A stretch of DNA of 64,000 bases. Source: Rhodopseudomonas_A sp036404135. Its GTDB lineage: Bacteria > Pseudomonadota > Alphaproteobacteria > Rhizobiales > Xanthobacteraceae. The stretch spans positions 38,558-102,557 of the forward strand of contig NZ_DASWPE010000096.1 in NCBI RefSeq assembly GCF_036404135.1, given 5' to 3'. This document shows, piece after piece, positions 52,549 to 60,926 of the stretch (position 1 is its first letter; every line of letters begins with the position of its first letter). The position numbers were made by a program, and so were the translations under genes. Under the pieces are notes generated by a model. That model was given only the letters and a program-made list of their open reading frames with translations, searched no databases and was not told the origin of the DNA.

Positions 52549-52573
52549 CGGCAGGCGCACGGAATTTAAAATC

Positions 52574-53104
52574 ATGAGCATGCGCTGGTACATCGTCCAC
52601 GCCTATTCCAACTTCGAGAAGAAGGTCGCGGAGTCGATTCGCGAGCAGGCCAAGCAGCGGGGCCTCGAAGAGCTGTTCGAGCAGGTGCTGGTGCCGACCG
52701 AAAAGGTCACCGAGGTGCGCCGCGGCCGCAAGGTCGACGCCGAACGCAAGTTTTTCCCGGGCTACGTGCTGGTCAAGATGAACCTCACCGACGAGGCGTT
52801 TCATCTGATCAAGAACACCCCGAAGGTCACCGGCTTCCTCGGCGCCGAGAACAAGCCGATGCCGATCACCGAACCCGAGGCGATGCGCATTCTGCACCAG
52901 GTGCAGGAAGGCGTGGAGCGGCCGAAGGCGTCGGTGTCGTTCGAGATCGGCGAGAACGTGCGGGTGGCCGATGGTCCGTTCGCCTCGTTCTCCGGCGTGG
53001 TCGAGGAAATCGACGAGGGCCGTTCGCGGGTCAAGGTCGCGGTGTCGATCTTCGGCCGCGCGACCCCGGTGGAATTGGAATTCGGTCAGGTCGAGAAGGT
53101 CTGA
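52574..53104 (+). CDS. nusG: Transcription termination/antitermination protein NusG
   Basis: 176 aa from the ATG at 52574. The N-terminal NGN domain (MRWYIVHAYSNFEKKVAESI, FFPGYVLVKM) and C-terminal KOW domain (GENVRVADGPFASFSGVVEEID) are complete. It binds RNA polymerase and couples to Rho or ribosomal S10. It lies 25 bp after secE, as expected. Confidence 0.97.
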   Translation: MSMRWYIVHAYSNFEKKVAESIREQAKQRGLEELFEQVLVPTEKVTEVRRGRKVDAERKFFPGYVLVKMNLTDEAFHLIKNTPKVTGFLGAENKPMPITEPEAMRILHQVQEGVERPKASVSFEIGENVRVADGPFASFSGVVEEIDEGRSRVKVAVSIFGRATPVELEFGQVEKV

Positions 53105-53113
53105 GTTCGCCAA

Positions 53114-53163
53114 TGGCGAATAGCGAATAGAATAAGCGTCTGGCGAGGACTCGCTATTCGCCA
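53114..53163 (+). repeat. Inverted repeat hairpin between nusG and rplK
   Basis: TGGCGAATAGCGA (53114-53126) pairs perfectly with TCGCTATTCGCCA (53151-53163), with a 24-base loop. A third copy of the CTATTCGC unit follows. It could act as an attenuator or mRNA-processing hairpin between nusG and rplK. The simple GCGAATAG units suggest a locally expanded short repeat. Confidence 0.5.
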
Positions 53164-53241
53164 CTCACTATTCGCTTTTATCGTGGAAGGTGAAGGCGGT
53201 CGCCAGCCGCTCGACGCCGCACCACTCACAAGGAGAAGAGC

Positions 53242-53670
53242 ATGGCAAAGAAAGTGACCGGATACCTGAAATTGCAGGTGCCGGCCGGTGCGGCGAATCC
53301 CTCGCCCCCGATCGGTCCCGCGCTTGGTCAGCGCGGCCTCAACATCATGGAGTTCTGCAAGGCGTTCAACGCGCAGACCCAGAAGGAAGAGAAGAACACC
53401 CCGATTCCGGTGGTGATCACGATCTACGCCGATCGGTCGTTCACCTTCGAAATGAAGACCCCGCCGATGTCGTTCTTTCTCAAGCAGGCCGCCAAGATCC
53501 AGTCCGGATCGAAGCTGCCGGGCCGCGACGTGGCCGGCAAGGTGACCTCCGCGCAGGTGCGCGAGATCGCCGAGAAGAAGATGAAGGATCTGAATTGTGA
53601 CACCGTCGAAGCGGCCATGAAGATGGTCGAGGGCTCCGCCCGTTCGATGGGCCTTCAAGTAGCGGGGTAA
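53242..53670 (+). CDS. rplK: 50S ribosomal protein L11
   Basis: 142 aa with RBS AAGGAGAAGAG. Typical start KKVTGYLKLQVPAGAANPSPPIGPALGQRG and the rRNA-binding C-terminal domain ending KMVEGSARSMGLQVAG. Binds 23S rRNA at the GTPase centre. Confidence 0.97.
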   Translation: MAKKVTGYLKLQVPAGAANPSPPIGPALGQRGLNIMEFCKAFNAQTQKEEKNTPIPVVITIYADRSFTFEMKTPPMSFFLKQAAKIQSGSKLPGRDVAGKVTSAQVREIAEKKMKDLNCDTVEAAMKMVEGSARSMGLQVAG

Positions 53671-53676
53671 CGGGTC

Positions 53677-54369
53677 ATGGCAATCGGAAAACGTTTGAAG
53701 AAGGCCCGTGAAGGTGTCGATCGCGAGAAGCTCTATCCGCTCGCCGACGCCGTCAAGATGGTGAAGGAACGCGCCGTCTCGAAGTTCGACGAGACCATCG
53801 AGATCGCCATCAATCTCGGCGTCGATCCGCGTCACGCCGACCAGATGGTGCGCGGCGTGGTGACGCTGCCGAACGGCACCGGCCGCACCTTGCGGGTCGG
53901 CGTGTTCGCGCGCGGCGCCAAGGCCGACGAAGCCAAGGCCGCCGGCGCCGACGTGGTCGGCGCGGAAGACCTGGTGGAGAAGGTGCAGGGCGGCACGATC
54001 GAGTTCGATCGCTGTATCGCCACCCCGGACATGATGCCGCTGGTCGGTCGTCTCGGTAAGGTGCTCGGCCCGCGCGGCATGATGCCGAACCCGAAGATCG
54101 GCACCGTCACCATGGACGTCGCCAGCGCCGTCAAGGGCGCCAAGGGCGGCAATGTCGAGTTCCGGGTCGAGAAGGCCGGCATCGTCCAGGCCGGCATCGG
54201 CAAGGCCTCGTTCGGCGAGGACAAGCTGGTCGAGAACATCAAGGCGCTGACCGACGCGGTCTCCAAGGCCAAGCCCGCCGGCGCCAAGGGCACCTACATC
54301 CAGCGCGTCGCGGTGTCCTCGACGATGGGTCCGGGCGTCAAGGTCGAGCCGGGCAGCATCCTCGGTTAA
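53677..54369 (+). CDS. rplA: 50S ribosomal protein L1
   Basis: 230 aa, 6 bp after rplK. Characteristic GKRLKKAREGVDREKLYPL start, central GRLGKVLGPRGMMPNPKIGT and the C-terminal STMGPGVKVE. It forms the L1 stalk and in many bacteria represses its own operon. Followed by a strong terminator rather than by rplJ. Confidence 0.97.
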   Translation: MAIGKRLKKAREGVDREKLYPLADAVKMVKERAVSKFDETIEIAINLGVDPRHADQMVRGVVTLPNGTGRTLRVGVFARGAKADEAKAAGADVVGAEDLVEKVQGGTIEFDRCIATPDMMPLVGRLGKVLGPRGMMPNPKIGTVTMDVASAVKGAKGGNVEFRVEKAGIVQAGIGKASFGEDKLVENIKALTDAVSKAKPAGAKGTYIQRVAVSSTMGPGVKVEPGSILG

Positions 54370-54394
54370 GCCTGAAAAAACTTGCGGCAAACCA

Positions 54395-54432
54395 GGGGCG
54401 AAATCGGGGCAACCGATTTCGCCCCTTTTTTT
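54395..54432 (+). terminator. Rho-independent terminator after rplA
   Basis: Stem GGGGCGAAATCGG (54395-54407) and CCGATTTCGCCCC (54413-54425) with a 5-base loop, followed by seven T. It ends the secE/nusG-rplK-rplA transcript and separates it from the inserted genes. Confidence 0.9.
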
Positions 54433-54454
54433 GGGTCGAGGAAGGTATTGCGTT

Positions 54455-55402
54455 ATGGGTAACACGGTTCTGATCTATTCCCGCTTCCCGAAAACCATGA
54501 TGGCGCGGATCGCCGAGCGCTTCGAACTGATCGACAGCGAAGGCCGACCGCCGCGTGACGCGTTCGGCGCCGATCAGCTCGGTGACGTTCGCGCGATCAT
54601 CACCGCCGGCGGCGAACGGCTCGGCGCCGAGGCGATGGACGCGATGCCGGGGCTCGGCGCGATCATCTGCTACGGCACCGGCTATGACGGCGTCGACCGC
54701 GCCGCAGCGGCTGCGCGCAATATCGCGATCGGCCACAGCCCGGCGGCGAACGCCGCGGCGGTCGCGGATCTGGCGATGACCTTGCTGCTGGCGCTGATCC
54801 GGCGATTACTGCCCGCCGATGCTTATGTGCGCAACGGCGGCTGGGCGGCGGGCAAGGCCTCGCCGCGCGCGGTGCCGCCGCTGGCGCTGACCGGGCGCCG
54901 CGTCGGCGTCTACGGCATGGGCGAGATCGGCAAGAAGATCGCCGCGCGGGTCTCGTCGTTCGAGACCGAGGTCGGCTATCACAGCCGCCCCAGGCACGAG
55001 GTGCCCTATGCGTATCACGACAGCCTCGAAGCTTTGGTCGACTGGTGCGACGTGCTGATGATCGCGGTGCGCGCCGGGGCCGACACCCACCACATCATCG
55101 ACGCCGCAATGCTGCGGCGGCTCGGCCATAGCGGCGTGGTGATCAACATTGCCCGCGGCTCGGTGATCGATCAGGCCGCGCTCGTCGCGGCGCTGCAGGA
55201 TCACGCCATCGCCGGCGCCGGGCTCGACGTGTTCGAGGTCGAGCCGCTGGTGCCGGACGGGCTGACCGCGCTGTCCAACGTGGTGCTGACCCCGCATATC
55301 GGCGGCCACACCGCAGAGGCCCACATCGCGATGCAGGACTGCGTGATCGAAAATCTGACGGCGTTCTTTGCGGGGAGGGCGTTGCGTTATCCGGTGGGGT
55401 AG
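54455..55402 (+). CDS. D-isomer 2-hydroxyacid dehydrogenase (glyoxylate/hydroxypyruvate reductase-like)
   Basis: 315 aa from the ATG at 54455 (GAGGAAGG upstream). NAD(P)-binding GRRVGVYGMGEIGKKIA, catalytic Arg in INIARGSVID, Glu in LDVFEVEPLVP and His in LTPHIGGHTAEAH. GMGEIG and the HSRP after strand 2 suggest NADPH use. Likely reduces glyoxylate or hydroxypyruvate. Own transcript, just after the rplA terminator. Confidence 0.85.
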   Translation: MGNTVLIYSRFPKTMMARIAERFELIDSEGRPPRDAFGADQLGDVRAIITAGGERLGAEAMDAMPGLGAIICYGTGYDGVDRAAAAARNIAIGHSPAANAAAVADLAMTLLLALIRRLLPADAYVRNGGWAAGKASPRAVPPLALTGRRVGVYGMGEIGKKIAARVSSFETEVGYHSRPRHEVPYAYHDSLEALVDWCDVLMIAVRAGADTHHIIDAAMLRRLGHSGVVINIARGSVIDQAALVAALQDHAIAGAGLDVFEVEPLVPDGLTALSNVVLTPHIGGHTAEAHIAMQDCVIENLTAFFAGRALRYPVG

Positions 55403-55463
55403 AAACTGTTCGCGCTAACAGACGTTATCGCGACGTGTTGATGCACTTCCACACTCCCCGGCC

Positions 55464-55576
55464 GTCATTCCGGGGCGCGAGCAGCTCAAGCTGCGCACGA
55501 GCCCGGAATCCATAACCACCGCAGGGAGTATGGATTCCGGACTTGCTCGTTCTTCGAACTCGCAATCCAGAATGAC
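55464..55576. repeat. Palindromic intergenic repeat (TCATTCCGG family), copy 1
   Basis: Outer arms GTCATTCCGG and CCAGAATGAC, inner inverted parts CGAGCCCGGAATCCATA and TATGGATTCCGGA. These ends are typical of repeats dispersed between genes in Rhodopseudomonas and Bradyrhizobium. It lies just before the low-GC orphan gene. Confidence 0.6.
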
Positions 55577-55684
55577 TCATCATTTGGATGGATGCTTCCT
55601 ACTCGACCTGTATGTTTCGCGTACGGTCGAATTGCCTCGTCAATCCATTCTGCTATTCCAATCAACATTGCATAGGAGAATATT

Positions 55685-56296
55685 GTGGTTTTTGAATCAA
55701 GCGAAGCCGCGCCAAATAGCCTCGTCGGCAATTATGATGCCCTTCGATTGCCAATTAGAATCTCAATTGGAAGACATAGGCCGCTGACGACCCGGATGTG
55801 GGAAAGCCTATTTCGAGAAATGGAGGATGCGGCGCTCCAGACAGACTTGCGGCTCTATGAAGAGGCTTTGACTTTATCTTCCCCCAATCTCCGAGGGGAC
55901 ACAGACGTATTTCAATCCATCATCCGGCAGACGGATAGGTTCGTCATTACCTCAATCGATAGAGGTTCGATCGAGATTACAGCTGCCATTCTGCTGGCCG
56001 CGGGGTGGATCTTTAGGAAGTTTATTGAGCCGGGTTGGGAAAAATCGAGATCGAAGCAAGCTTTGGATGACGCCATCGCGGGCATAATCGATAGCTCTGG
56101 CCGAACCTTGAAAGAGCAGATCGACAACCGCATAGTTCACAAATTGCAGCGACTCAAGATATCGCGCGTCTTGTTTCATTCTCCGTCGATCGACGAGGGG
56201 CGTCGTCTATCAGCAAACCTGTCGTCTAGTACCGAGTTGATCTACGATAAGCCAAAGCAGATCGCGCAGCATCCGAAGAAGGAAGTTCCGCGCTAG
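55685..56296 (+). CDS. Orphan protein with one membrane segment, low GC
   Basis: 203 aa from a GTG at 55685. I do not recognise the family. Visible: a soluble N-terminal part (LRLPIRISIGRHRPLTTRMW), a likely membrane helix at about residues 95-112 (SIEITAAILLAAGWIFRKFI), then a charged, Lys/Arg-rich C-terminal half. Composition is clearly more AT-rich than its neighbours and codons are less GC-biased, which suggests recent acquisition. Preceded by a palindromic repeat. Function unknown. Confidence 0.55.
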   Translation: MVFESSEAAPNSLVGNYDALRLPIRISIGRHRPLTTRMWESLFREMEDAALQTDLRLYEEALTLSSPNLRGDTDVFQSIIRQTDRFVITSIDRGSIEITAAILLAAGWIFRKFIEPGWEKSRSKQALDDAIAGIIDSSGRTLKEQIDNRIVHKLQRLKISRVLFHSPSIDEGRRLSANLSSSTELIYDKPKQIAQHPKKEVPR

Positions 56297-56503
56297 ACGG
56301 GGATGCCGTCGGCCATCGCCCTGCATAATCGGGCGCGAACGGGGAGTATCTCCTGAGTTCAGAGGCTGTCCTTAGCTTCACCCCGGAGCTTTCCCGAGAA
56401 CGACTACCCCCAATTCGTTCCCTTCACCCCTCACAAATTCTTGTGAATTGCTGTTTAGAAGCATTCGCATCTAGTTTCCGGTCTCGCTTTCGGAGAACCG
56501 GCA

Positions 56504-56968
56504 ATGACCGCCTATACGCTCAACATCAACGGACAGTCCCACGCCATCGACGTCGATCCCGGCACGCCTTTGCTGTGGGCGATCCGCGACGGCGCCAAGC
56601 TGACCGGCACCAAATATGGCTGCGGCGTCGCGCAATGCGGCGCCTGCACGGTCTATCTCGACGACCAGCCGGTGCGCTCCTGTTCGCTGCCGGTGTCGGC
56701 GGTCGGCAGTAGCCAGATCACCACCATCGAAGGCGTCGGCGGCCGCGAGGCCGCGGCGGTGCAGGCGCAGTGGGTCAAGCTCGACGTGCCGCAATGCGGC
56801 TATTGCCAGTCCGGCCAGATCATGAGCGCCGCGGCGCTGCTGACGCGCAATCCGAAACCGAACGACCGCGATATCGATCTGGCGATGGCCGGCAACATCT
56901 GCCGCTGCGCCACTTACGTCCGGATCCGCGCCGCGATCCACGGCGCCGCGAAATCGCTGGAGGGCTGA
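56504..56968 (+). CDS. [2Fe-2S] subunit of a molybdenum hydroxylase (IorA-like)
   Basis: 154 aa. Plant-type [2Fe-2S] cluster CGVAQCGACTVYLDDQPVRSC and the second cluster in CGYCQSGQIM...NICRCATY. This is the small iron-sulfur subunit of isoquinoline 1-oxidoreductase-type enzymes, carrying electrons from the molybdenum site. Followed 3 bp later by the large subunit. Confidence 0.92.
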   Translation: MTAYTLNINGQSHAIDVDPGTPLLWAIRDGAKLTGTKYGCGVAQCGACTVYLDDQPVRSCSLPVSAVGSSQITTIEGVGGREAAAVQAQWVKLDVPQCGYCQSGQIMSAAALLTRNPKPNDRDIDLAMAGNICRCATYVRIRAAIHGAAKSLEG

Positions 56969-56971
56969 GCC

Positions 56972-59179
56972 ATGATCCATGACCGCTCGATCCACGACCA
57001 GACCACGCAAGCCAAATCCGCGACCACGCTGTCGCGCCGCGCGCTGCTGAAAGCCGGCGTGGGGCTGGTGATCGGCGTCAGCATCGCCGGCCGCACGCCG
57101 TCATTCGCGCAGAACCGGCCGGCGCCGCCCAGCGTCAACATCGTGCCGAACACTTTTCTGATCATCGCGCCGGATGACACCGTGACGGTGCTGTGCAAGG
57201 CGATCGAATTCGGGCAGGGGCCGTTTACCGGCTTTGCCACGCTGGTCGCCGAAGAACTCGACGCCGACTGGTCGCAGATGCGCGCCGCGCATGCGCCGTC
57301 CAATCCGGCGCTGTACAAGAACCTATTGTTCGGCGTGCAGGGCACCGGCGGCTCCAGCGGCATCGCCAATTCCTTCGAGCAGATGCGCAAGGTCGGCGCC
57401 GCGGCGCGGCAGATGCTGGTCGAAACCGCAGCGGAGCGCTGGCGGGTCGAGGCCTCCGAGATCAGCGTCGCGAACGGCGTGATCAGGCATCCGTCCGGCA
57501 AGCAGGGCCGGTTCGGCGAATTCGCCGAGGAAGCGATGCTGCGGCCGGTGCCGGCTGATCCGAAGCTGAAGGATCCGGCCGATTTCAAGCTGATCGGCAA
57601 GGAAGGCGCGGTGCAGCGGCTCGACAGCGCCGCGAAGTCGAACGGCTCGGCGATCTTCACGCTCGACCTCGACGAGCCGGAGATGCTCACCGTGCTGATC
57701 GCGCGCGCGCCAAAATTCGGCGGCGTGGTGGGTTCGTTCGACGCGACCGCGGCGAAGCAAGTCGCCGGCGTGGTCGACGTCAAACAGGTGCCGACCGGCG
57801 TCGCGGTCTATGCCGATGGCTTCTGGCCGGCCAAGCTCGGCCGCGACGCCTTGAAGATCGTCTGGGACGACAGCAAGGCGGAGACCCGCGGCACCCGCGA
57901 GATCTTGTCGGAGTTTCGCGCGTTGGCGAAGACGCCGGGCAAGACCGTCAAGCAGCACGGCGACGTCGATGCCGAATTCGCCAAGGGCGGGCGGCTGATC
58001 GAGGCCGAATACGTGTTTCCCTATCTGGCGCATGCGGCGATGGAGCCGCTCAACGGCTTCATCAAATGGGACGGCGACACCGCGCTGGCGCGCTATGGCT
58101 GCCAGTTTCCGACCCCCGATCATGGCGCCATCGCCAAGGTGCTGGGGATCGGCATCGACAAGGTGAGGCTGGAAGTGCTGTTGGCCGGCGGCAGTTTCGG
58201 CCGCCGCGCGCAGCAGACCGTGCATGCCGCGATCGAACTCGCCGAAGTTGCCAAGGCGATTGGGCCGGGCAAGCCGCTGAAGCTGGTGTGGACCCGCGAG
58301 GACGACATGCGCGGCGGTTACTACCGGCCGTTCGGCGTGCACCGGATGCGCGGTGTGGTGCGCGACGGCAAGATCGAGGGTTGGACCGACACCATCGTCG
58401 GTCAGTCGATCATGAAGGGCACGCCGTTCGAGGCGATGAGCTTCAAGGACGGCATGGATTCCACCGCCTATGAGGGCTCCAACGAGATTCCCTACGAGGT
58501 GGCGAATTTCCGCTGCGATCTGCATCAGGTCGAGGTCGGCGTGCCGGTGTTGTGGTGGCGCTCGGTCGGTCACACCCACACCGGCTACGCGGTGGAAGCT
58601 TTCATCGACGAGTTGCTGGAGGCGGCCGGGCAGGACCCGGTGGAGGGCCGGCTGGCGCTGATGGGCGACAGCAAGCCGCGGCATGCCGGCGTGCTCAAAG
58701 CGGTCGCTGAACTCGCGGACTGGAAGGGCGCCAAGCTCGAGCCCGGCCGCGCCCGCGGCGTCGCGGTGGTGGAGAGCTTCAACACCTTCGTGGCGCAGGT
58801 GGTCGAACTGTCGATGACCGAGGAAGGCCCGAAGGTGCACAAGGTGTGGTGCGCGGTGGATTGCGGCGTCGCGGTCAATCCCGACATCATCCGCGCGCAG
58901 ATGGAGGGCGGCATCGGCTTTGCGCTCGGCCACATCCTCTACGCCGAACAGACGCTCGAGGCGGGGGCGCCGGTGGCCGGCAATTTCGACAAATATCGCT
59001 CGCTGCGGATCAACGAGATGCCCGAGGTCGAAGTGGTGATCGTCAACTCCGGCGAAAAGCCGAGCGGGGTCGGCGAGCCCGGTGTGCCGCCGCTCGGGCC
59101 CGCGGTTGCCAATGCGATGGCGAAACTGGGCCTGCCGCGGCCGCGGCAATTGCCGATCGTGCCGGGAGCCAGCGCATGA
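56972..59179 (+). CDS. Molybdopterin-binding subunit of an aldehyde/isoquinoline oxidoreductase-type enzyme (IorB-like)
   Basis: 735 aa. Twin-arginine signal SRRALLKAGVGLVIGVSIAG, so the enzyme is periplasmic and the A subunit is probably carried along. Molybdopterin-domain features: GQGPFTGFATLVAEELD, GVQGTGGSSGIANSFEQMRK, RVEVLLAGGSFGRRAQQ-like AGGSFGRRAQQTVHAAIE, and the catalytic glutamate region GVGEPGVPPLGPAVANA. It hydroxylates N-heterocycles or oxidises aldehydes. Its stop overlaps the cytochrome start (ATGA). Confidence 0.88.
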   Translation: MIHDRSIHDQTTQAKSATTLSRRALLKAGVGLVIGVSIAGRTPSFAQNRPAPPSVNIVPNTFLIIAPDDTVTVLCKAIEFGQGPFTGFATLVAEELDADWSQMRAAHAPSNPALYKNLLFGVQGTGGSSGIANSFEQMRKVGAAARQMLVETAAERWRVEASEISVANGVIRHPSGKQGRFGEFAEEAMLRPVPADPKLKDPADFKLIGKEGAVQRLDSAAKSNGSAIFTLDLDEPEMLTVLIARAPKFGGVVGSFDATAAKQVAGVVDVKQVPTGVAVYADGFWPAKLGRDALKIVWDDSKAETRGTREILSEFRALAKTPGKTVKQHGDVDAEFAKGGRLIEAEYVFPYLAHAAMEPLNGFIKWDGDTALARYGCQFPTPDHGAIAKVLGIGIDKVRLEVLLAGGSFGRRAQQTVHAAIELAEVAKAIGPGKPLKLVWTREDDMRGGYYRPFGVHRMRGVVRDGKIEGWTDTIVGQSIMKGTPFEAMSFKDGMDSTAYEGSNEIPYEVANFRCDLHQVEVGVPVLWWRSVGHTHTGYAVEAFIDELLEAAGQDPVEGRLALMGDSKPRHAGVLKAVAELADWKGAKLEPGRARGVAVVESFNTFVAQVVELSMTEEGPKVHKVWCAVDCGVAVNPDIIRAQMEGGIGFALGHILYAEQTLEAGAPVAGNFDKYRSLRINEMPEVEVVIVNSGEKPSGVGEPGVPPLGPAVANAMAKLGLPRPRQLPIVPGASA

Positions 59180-59829
59180 GGTTGTTGCGACAAGCGATGC
59201 TGGCGCTGGGCGCAGGCGGTGTCGCAGCCGTGGTCTTGGCTGTGGCGGCGCCGTCGTTTCAGGGCGAGGCCGATGCCGCCAACGACGCGGCCAGCAATCC
59301 CGCGCTGCTGCAGCCGGTGAAGGCCTTCGCCGGCATCAAGAACAAGGAGCTTCGCGCCGCGGCGCTGTTTCAGGAGGCCGGCAAGGTGATTAGTTCACCG
59401 CGCTGCATGAACTGCCATCCGGCCGGCGAGCGGCCGACCCAGAGTGACGCGATGCGGCCGCATCAGCCGCTGGTGGTGCGCGGCCCCCACGGCACCGGCG
59501 AGGTCGGTGGTACCGCCTGTGCGACCTGTCACCACGAGGCCAATTTCGACGCCGCCGGCGTGCCGGGCCATCCGAAATGGGCGGTGGCGCCCATTGAAAT
59601 GGCCTGGCAGGGCAAGTCGCTGTCCGAGATCTGCGTGCAGATCAAGGACCGCGCCCGCAACGGCGACAAGGACATGGCGGCCTTGGTGCATCACATGGCC
59701 GAGGACGACCTGGTCGGCTGGGGTTGGAATCCCGGCGCCGGCCGCACCCCGGCGCCCGGCACGCAGAAGCAGTTCGGCGAGCTGATCAAGGCCTGGGCGG
59801 ATGCCGGCGCGGCCTGCCCGAAGGGGTGA
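59176..59829 (+). CDS. Periplasmic di-heme cytochrome c-like protein
   Basis: 217 aa. Signal peptide MRLLRQAMLALGAGGVAAVV with cleavage near ADA. Two heme-binding C-x-x-C-H motifs, RCMNCHPAG and ACATCHHEA, in one domain. It probably accepts electrons from the iron-sulfur subunit of the preceding molybdenum enzyme. Start overlaps that gene's stop, indicating a three-gene operon. Confidence 0.82.
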   Translation: MRLLRQAMLALGAGGVAAVVLAVAAPSFQGEADAANDAASNPALLQPVKAFAGIKNKELRAAALFQEAGKVISSPRCMNCHPAGERPTQSDAMRPHQPLVVRGPHGTGEVGGTACATCHHEANFDAAGVPGHPKWAVAPIEMAWQGKSLSEICVQIKDRARNGDKDMAALVHHMAEDDLVGWGWNPGAGRTPAPGTQKQFGELIKAWADAGAACPKG

Positions 59830-59877
59830 GGACCATACCAACCGCGCTTGGCGACGTCGTCGCAGCGATTCTCACGT

Positions 59878-60003
59878 GTCGTTCCGGGGCGCGAGTTCGC
59901 AGAACGAGCGAACCCGGAATTTCGCAACAGGTGTCGAAGCTTCAACGCGCGATAGATTCCGGGTTCGCGTGCGGCTCGCGCCGCCCGCGCCCCGGAATGA
60001 CGG
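59878..60003. repeat. Palindromic intergenic repeat (TTCCGGGGCGCG family), copy 2
   Basis: Outer arms GTCGTTCCGGGGCGCG and CGCGCCCCGGAATGAC, with inner GAGCGAACCCGGAAT and ATTCCGGGTTCGCG. It is related to the copy at 55464-55576 and separates the convergent cytochrome and outer-membrane protein genes, where it could work as a bidirectional terminator-like hairpin. Confidence 0.6.
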
Positions 60004-60014
60004 CGTTTGTCAGC

Positions 60015-60926
60015 TCAGAACGCCTTGTTGATCGACACCGCCACCGCCTGGGTGATGATGTGGCCGGACCAGTTGCCGCTGAGGATGCCGGTGTCGGTGT
60101 AGCCGTCGGTGGCGCTGGCGAACGGCGCGGAGAAGTTGCTGGTCTGGTTCTTGGTGATGCCGAAGGTGTAGTTCATGTCGACGAACCAGCCGCGGTCGAG
60201 AAAGTAGCTGCCGCCGACCGTCGCCGCTCCGCCCAGCACCCATTGCGTGCTGGAGAAATTGCTGGGCTGACCCGTGATGTTGACGTGGGTGCCGTTGATG
60301 GCGGCGAAGCCGACCACGTTGTTCAGGCTGGATTTGACCTGCGACAGCGACGGCCCGATGCCGGCATAGAGCATGCTGCGCTCGAACGAATGGCCGACGA
60401 ACGGAATGAAATTGATCTGATGGGTGATGCCGCTCTGGTACGAGCCGATCACCACATTGCCGGTGAAGGTGTTGGAATTGGCGCTGGTGAACGAGCCGAC
60501 CTGAGGGTCGCGCACCCGGTCGTCGGTGCCATGCATGTTGAGATAGCTGTAGGTGACCTTGGCGCCCCACAGCCAGTTGCTGCCGCCGAAATGCTGGAAG
60601 AAGCCGAGCTGCGCGGTCGGCGCGAACGCGGTCTGGGTGCCGAGCGACGGCGTGGTCGGGCCGCCGGCGGTTCCGAACGCCACCTGGGTGCCGCCGAGGA
60701 AGATGTCGGAGACGCCCTGGGCGAAAATGTTCTGGCTCTCATAGCTCTGCGACGCGACGCTTCCGCCGAGGCCCGCGAACCAGGCGGAGCCCGGCACCAG
60801 CGAGGCCGGCAGGTAAAGCGGGGCGACCGCTTTCAGCGCCGGCAGATCGGCGGCGCCGGCGCCCGATACCGGCAGGGCGGCGGCCGCTGGCAGAACCAGC
60901 GTCAAGACAGACAACAAGCGTTTCAT
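60015..60926 (-). CDS. Outer-membrane beta-barrel protein (Omp25/porin-like)
   Basis: 303 aa from the ATG at 60926; upstream in-frame sequence is not coding. Signal peptide MKRLLSVLTLVLPAAAALP cut near GAGA-AD. Alternating hydrophobic strands with aromatic ends (AFAPTAQLGFFQHFGGSNW, WVLGGAATVGGSYFLDRGWF) and a C-terminal ...AVSINKAF ending in Phe identify a small beta barrel inserted by BAM. Ligand or adhesion role unknown. Confidence 0.8.
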   Translation of the reverse strand: MKRLLSVLTLVLPAAAALPVSGAGAADLPALKAVAPLYLPASLVPGSAWFAGLGGSVASQSYESQNIFAQGVSDIFLGGTQVAFGTAGGPTTPSLGTQTAFAPTAQLGFFQHFGGSNWLWGAKVTYSYLNMHGTDDRVRDPQVGSFTSANSNTFTGNVVIGSYQSGITHQINFIPFVGHSFERSMLYAGIGPSLSQVKSSLNNVVGFAAINGTHVNITGQPSNFSSTQWVLGGAATVGGSYFLDRGWFVDMNYTFGITKNQTSNFSAPFASATDGYTDTGILSGNWSGHIITQAVAVSINKAF

